A stretch of 12,121 bases of DNA, from positions 5,001 to 17,121 of the forward strand of contig JAHBMJ010002653.1 of assembly GCA_018398765.1 (NCBI GenBank), given 5' to 3'. Below the pieces are notes generated by a model. The model searched no databases. It saw only the letters and a list, made by a program, of their open reading frames with translations, and was not told the origin of the DNA. A program made the position numbers and the translations under genes. This stretch comes from Chromera velia. Its lineage: Eukaryota > Sar > Chromeraceae. Below, piece by piece: positions 8,452 to 12,121 of the stretch. Each line of letters opens with the position of its first letter. Positions within the stretch are counted from its first letter, which is position 1.

Positions 8452-9317
8452 AGAGAGAGAGAGATCGGAAGAGCCCGTCCATTGGTGTGCCAGGGAGAAA
8501 TAACGAGTCGATTGAGACACAACACGGACAGGAAGGCTTGTACCCTCCAGCCTGAGCCCTGCCCCTCTCTAGTCTTCCCTGCATTCCTTTTTCACACACT
8601 CTCCCCCCCCCCCCTTGATTTTTGTTGCAGGTGCCCGCAGCAACGCCGGTCTTCTTCTTCTCGCCTGTCTCACCATCGCTCTCCCCACAGTTTACAAGTC
8701 AGTCACTCATCCAGTCAGTCACTCAGTCGGAGGCATACCATCAACCCAGAGAGCCAGGCAGGCAAGTCAAGAAACCAATAAGAAGGTAGAGATGGGCTTC
8801 TCGAAAGTTTGTTCTGTTGCATATGCCAATCTTCTCACGCGACTTCCCTGAGCTCCTTCGCTAGACTTCGACGGAGAAAACAACGAATTTCAAAAACTCA
8901 AATGATGACGTCTCGAAGGCGTGCGCTCATTTGTTCTGCCACTTACCTAGCTGTGTCATTTGTCAGATGCATCAATCTGTGAAGGTCATGCAGATCATTT
9001 GTTGTCCCTCCCTCGGTGGCCTGTCTGGACGTCCATCCTTGATTGCATGGGGCATGTATCCGTCGGTGTGCATGCGTGTGCTTGCTTGCAGGGAGGCTGG
9101 CAGAGACGAGGCAGAGGACGGGGTGGCGCTGCAAGTGAGTGAGTGAGTGTCAGAGTGTGAGATGAAGTGTGATGTGTTTAGCATGCGCACATGCAGATTT
9201 GTTTTAAGGACGTGTTGGAGAGACCGACTGCCGCGTGGAGAAGTCGAACGAACGTGTGTGTGGGCAGCAGGCGAAACACATAGATGGGGTCTGCCTCTCT
9301 GTTTGTCTGTCTGTCTG

Positions 9318-9378
<61 letters not shown>

Positions 9379-11485
9379 TGCGTGTCATTTCTTTGTGGGC
9401 TTCTATGACTACTTTTTTGTCGATTTCTGTGCACCGTCTCTCTGCATGTCTCTCTCTATATGAGCAGATTTCGCACATCGTGGCCATTATCGCGATCGTC
9501 GTGTACGTCCTGTTCATCTACTTCCAGCTGTTTACGCATGTCGATCTGTTCACAGGGCCGTCGGAGGAGGACCAGGAGGCCTCGAAAGAGAAAGAGAGAG
9601 AGGGTGTGGCGCCAAGGGGAAGCAATGGAGTCACTCCTTCGGTCGGTCGGTCAGTCTGTGTGTATGTGTGTATGTGGCTGTGTCTGTGGACATTTTGGTG
9701 TCTTTGTATGCTTGAGTTTGTGGAGAGTGAGAGAACAAGGCAGGAAAAGGACAGGGAAGAGAAGCAAAGCGGGGCAATTTGTTCGTGTTGTGAGACAGAA
9801 TGGAACTGGATGCATGTCTGAGTGGCCGTTTTCTGAACAGCACTGTTCCCGGTCCCTCAAAAAGGATTCCTTCCTGTCCGCTTTCATATACTTCACTTTT
9901 TTTCTTTCTCTTCTTATCCGAGTGCACCCTCGTGTTTTGGACGTCAGGCGGTATGGAAGAACAGAATCATCTACTTCATTTGTCTGTCTTTCTCTCTCTC
10001 TTTCATGCTTCTCGTTTCTCTTTGTTGTTCTTTCCGTTGTCTGACATGCTTCTGGGTGATGTCTGTCTGTCTGTGCGTGCAGGTGGATTCAACACGTGGG
10101 TTGTTGACTGGAAGGCATCCCATGTCCCCCATCTCCCTGATTTCTTTGAATGCTTGGAGGGCCTCTTACCTCCCTTCTATTAATATCGTGTTGTGACTGC
10201 TGTTCAGCTGAAAGAAGAGAGAGGAGAGGCCTTCTCAGTGGGTGCCAACAGGGAAAGAGGACAGGCAGGCAGGCTCTGGCGCCGTTCCTTCTCGCTTGCA
10301 TCTTTTTTCTTTCCTTCTTTTGTTTTTTGTTGTGTTCCCGGCATTTTCATGCGTATGTAATTGAGTCTCATATGTGCATTCGTTTCTTCTTCCTCTGTGC
10401 GCTCCTAAATTCAAAACATGCAAATCACCCAAACAGTCCAGAAGGTCCCCGAGGAGGGAGAGGAAGAGGCAGAAGACGACGACGAAGAGGACGCAGAGGT
10501 CCCGAATATGTCCTGGAAGGCGGCGGCCACTGTTCTCTTCGCAGTCACCTGTCTAACTGCATATCAATCAGGTACGTGCATGCAGTGGGAGGGACGGGAT
10601 TAGTTGGGGGGGGCTCTTCCTTGTTGTTTGTTTACCTGCTGGGTTGGAGCTTCCTTTTCTGCCTTCTCTGAGCGCTTGGTCTTTTTCTTTCGTGCTCCCG
10701 CTTCGCTCCTTTCTTGGGATTCGGACGACAGAGGAAGCGTGTGGGTCTGGAAAAAGGAACACAGAAGTGTGTGGTGTGTGGGTGTGTGCGTGTGTGTGTG
10801 AAAATGAATCTACATGGTCGTGCACATGTCTCTGTCGATTGGATCTGCAGAGCTTTTGGTGGGGACGATTGAGGAAGTGACGGAGCGGTGGAAGATCCCG
10901 GAGGCGTTCATCGGCGTCATCCTTCTGCCTATAGTCGGTAGGTCGGTCCTCTGTCTGGGGAGGTGGGGGGGGAGGGAGGTGGAAGGCTTTGGTTCCGTCC
11001 TGAATGTTGTCTGCGTGCTGTTGGTTGCTGTGACGGTCCACTTCGATTGAGTGAGAGGAGATCGGGAGAAACAGATGGATTTTATGTTGAGTCTGTCGTT
11101 TTGCTTGTGTCTGCCAATCCATCTGAAAAAAAGTCGTGTTTGTTTGTCTACTTGTCTTTCTGTCTGCCTGCCTGCCTCTCTCTCTTGTCAGGCAACGCAT
11201 GTGAACACTTGACTGCTGTCTCTGTGGCGATGAAGAACAAATTGGACTTGACTCTTGGGGTGGCTGTCGGGTCCTCGACGCAGGTGGGAAGGGAGAGGAG
11301 GAAAGAGAGGCAGAAGGGGGAGGTTGTTTGTCGCTGGAGTGGCTGGATGGGAACGGTTGTTGAGGTACTGCGGGTGGGGTGCAGTCGTATTGACATCGGC
11401 TGGAAACCTTTTGACACCTCGATCCTTCTTTTTCTGGCAGTTGCCTTTTCTGTCGGTCCTCCTTCACTCTGTGTGAGTGCCCACG

Positions 11486-11544
<59 letters not shown>

Positions 11545-11772
11545 CCAGATACTATTTTCACATGTGTGCAATGTGCTCGTCCGGTTTCTCTGGAAATGAC
11601 ACTGTTTGCGCCACTCCTTTTCCCTTCCCTTCTCTGCAATCAATTGCGCAGATTGCCCTGTTCGTGACGCCGTTTGCGGTCCTCGTTGGATGGGCGATGG
11701 GGGTGGAGATGACTCTGGACTTTCGGTTAATGGAGACGTGCATCATGATCCTCTCCTCCCTCATCGTCATCA
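5279..11772 (+). CDS. Ca2+/H+ exchanger of the CAX/VCX family, 14 exons, 3' end outside window
   Basis: Predicted vacuolar (or acidocalcisome) cation/proton antiporter moving Ca2+, and perhaps Mn2+, in exchange for H+. Proposed exons: 5279-5402, 5886-6231, 6633-6691, 7002-7039, 7275-7409, 7722-7788, 8269-8325, 8631-8697, 9092-9134, 9468-9641, 10442-10571, 10851-10937, 11192-11283, 11652-11772. All joins keep one frame, totalling 513 codons plus one base. The ATG at 5279 is the first after an in-frame TAG at 5219. Residues 1-156 are a hydrophilic N-terminal extension. Membrane helices begin at [11 protein letters not shown] in exon 3. Both CAX ion-binding repeats are present: GEATEELA and GNAVE (residues 220-224) in exon 5, and GNACEH (443-448) in exon 13, with [12 protein letters not shown] and [11 protein letters not shown] between them. 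An acidic loop (374-389, almost all Glu/Asp) separates the halves, as in the family. The usual DGxSNWLEG helix is missing, so a further exon must follow. The exon 10/11 join is the least certain. Confidence 0.88.
7138..7192 (+). repeat. CT-rich microsatellite in intron 4
   Basis: Interrupted (TCTC)n(TTTC) array just before a further pyrimidine-rich tract of intron 4. It forms a long polypyrimidine stretch ahead of the acceptor GTATGCAG at 7267-7274. Confidence 0.8.
7844..7974 (+). repeat. (GT)n-(GA)n compound microsatellite in intron 6
   Basis: An imperfect GTGT/GCGT array of about 95 bases is followed by an uninterrupted (GA)n run from 7942 to 7974. Alternating purine-pyrimidine (GT/GC) DNA can adopt Z-form, and the GA tract is a pure purine strand. 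Both are in the 480-base intron 6 (7789-8268). Confidence 0.9.
8353..8464 (+). repeat. (CT)n-(TG)n-(AG)n compound microsatellite in intron 7
   Basis: A CT tract (8353-8366) passes into about 16 TG units (to 8398) and then, after CACAG, into a long AG array with a few interruptions to 8464. It starts only 28 bases after the exon 7 donor. The CT and AG arms are complementary, so single strands could fold into a stem with the TG tract in the loop. Confidence 0.9.
8603..8614 (+). repeat. Poly-C run before the intron 7 acceptor
   Basis: A run of 12 C residues within the polypyrimidine tract, about 15 bases before the acceptor TTGTTGCAG of exon 8. Confidence 0.8.
9303..9377 (+). repeat. (TCTG)n-(TC)n-(TG)n compound microsatellite in intron 9
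   Basis: Several TCTG units (9303-9320), then a TC run (about 9322-9348), then about 15 TG units to 9377, about 90 bases before the exon 10 acceptor at 9467. Same CT-then-GT order as in introns 7 and 13. Confidence 0.9.
11486..11542 (+). repeat. (TC)n-(TG)n compound microsatellite in intron 13
   Basis: An uninterrupted CT tract to about 11510 passes directly into about 16 GT units ending at 11542, within intron 13 (11284-11651). Confidence 0.9.
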
Positions 11773-12121
11773 GTCAGTTAGTCAGTCAGGGAATCAGTTA
11801 GGGATTCAGAGAGCGACAGGCAGAAGGGCCACCGTGTGCTCGAATGCAGGTGATCGCCAAAAGGAAAGACAAGAGAGTCGGACGCACCAAAGTGACCTCT
11901 CGCATTGCTCACGCACGAATGTAGGAACGCAAACACCCGCATGCTCCGTGTCGGACTCTTTGGCCCCTCCTTCATACACGTGTGTTGCCTATAGCAATGC
12001 ATGTGTGCTTTCTAGATAAGACCTGATCAAGGTGGAAGTACTGTCGCCCACTCTGCGTCTTCTGTATGCCTGTGTGTTTGTAAGTGTGTGTGTGGGGGGG
12101 GGGGGGGGGGGGGCGGGGGCG
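11773..12121 (+). other. Start of intron 14 of the exchanger; no exon recognised
   Basis: After the donor GTCAGT at 11773 the sequence holds GTCAGT-type repeats and several stop codons in each frame. None of the three + frames encodes the expected final CAX helix with DGxSNWLEG. I therefore read this as intron, with the last exon or exons beyond the window. Confidence 0.55.
12094..12113 (+). repeat. 20-base poly-G run at the window end
   Basis: Twenty consecutive G follow a TGTG tract, then CGGGGGCG to the last base. This could form G-quadruplex structures. A homopolymer of this length at a sequence end is also typical of a low-quality or contig-edge region. Confidence 0.9.

Noticed and set aside
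8902-8908. ATGATGA resembling a C/D-box snoRNA C box in intron 8
   Set aside because: No CTGA D box at a suitable distance and no closing terminal stem.
10568-11467. 299-codon open frame on the - strand
   Set aside because: It runs across exons 12 and 13 and introns of the exchanger in antisense, with microsatellite-derived His/Thr repeats; no independent support.
7138-11542. Direct-repeat arrays as a CRISPR candidate
   Set aside because: The repeats are simple dinucleotide and tetranucleotide microsatellites without unique spacers, in a eukaryotic intron context.

Overview
The window is eukaryotic nuclear DNA, shown by many short GT-AG introns with pyrimidine-rich 3' ends, dinucleotide microsatellites inside introns, and no ribosome-binding sites or operon packing. 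Intron density, GC level and the protein families resemble an alveolate or other protist alga. A chromerid (relative of Apicomplexa) is my best guess, but that rests on overall character and not on a database match.

Layout: (1) 1-970, + strand: the end of an intron and the last exon of an unidentified gene whose visible product is a 295-residue Gly/Ser/Pro-rich, probably disordered tail. (2) About 985-2090: an AT-rich island with inverted repeats and, at about 1448-1801, a more GC-balanced segment bounded by TG...CA that may be a solo LTR on the - strand. (3) About 2095-2600: degenerate CA-rich repeats running into the end of the next gene. (4) 2591-4177, - strand: an intronless 528-residue STEAP-like metalloreductase (F420H2:NADP-oxidoreductase-like domain plus six-helix heme membrane domain). 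(5) 4178-5278: a 1.1-kb head-to-head intergenic region. (6) 5279 to beyond the window end, + strand: a Ca2+/H+ (CAX/VCX-type) exchanger. I reconstructed it exon by exon as 14 exons whose phases all agree, giving 513 codons; the last exon is outside the window. The window ends in a 20-base G run.

The two recognisable genes are divergent and both concern metal ions: a predicted Fe/Cu reductase and a predicted vacuolar Ca2+ (possibly Mn2+) exchanger. Shared control is possible but only inferred. The most unusual feature is in the exchanger gene: nearly every 5' splice site is GTNNGT, and about half sit at the first unit of a tetranucleotide GTNN repeat, so that several overlapping potential donors lie side by side.
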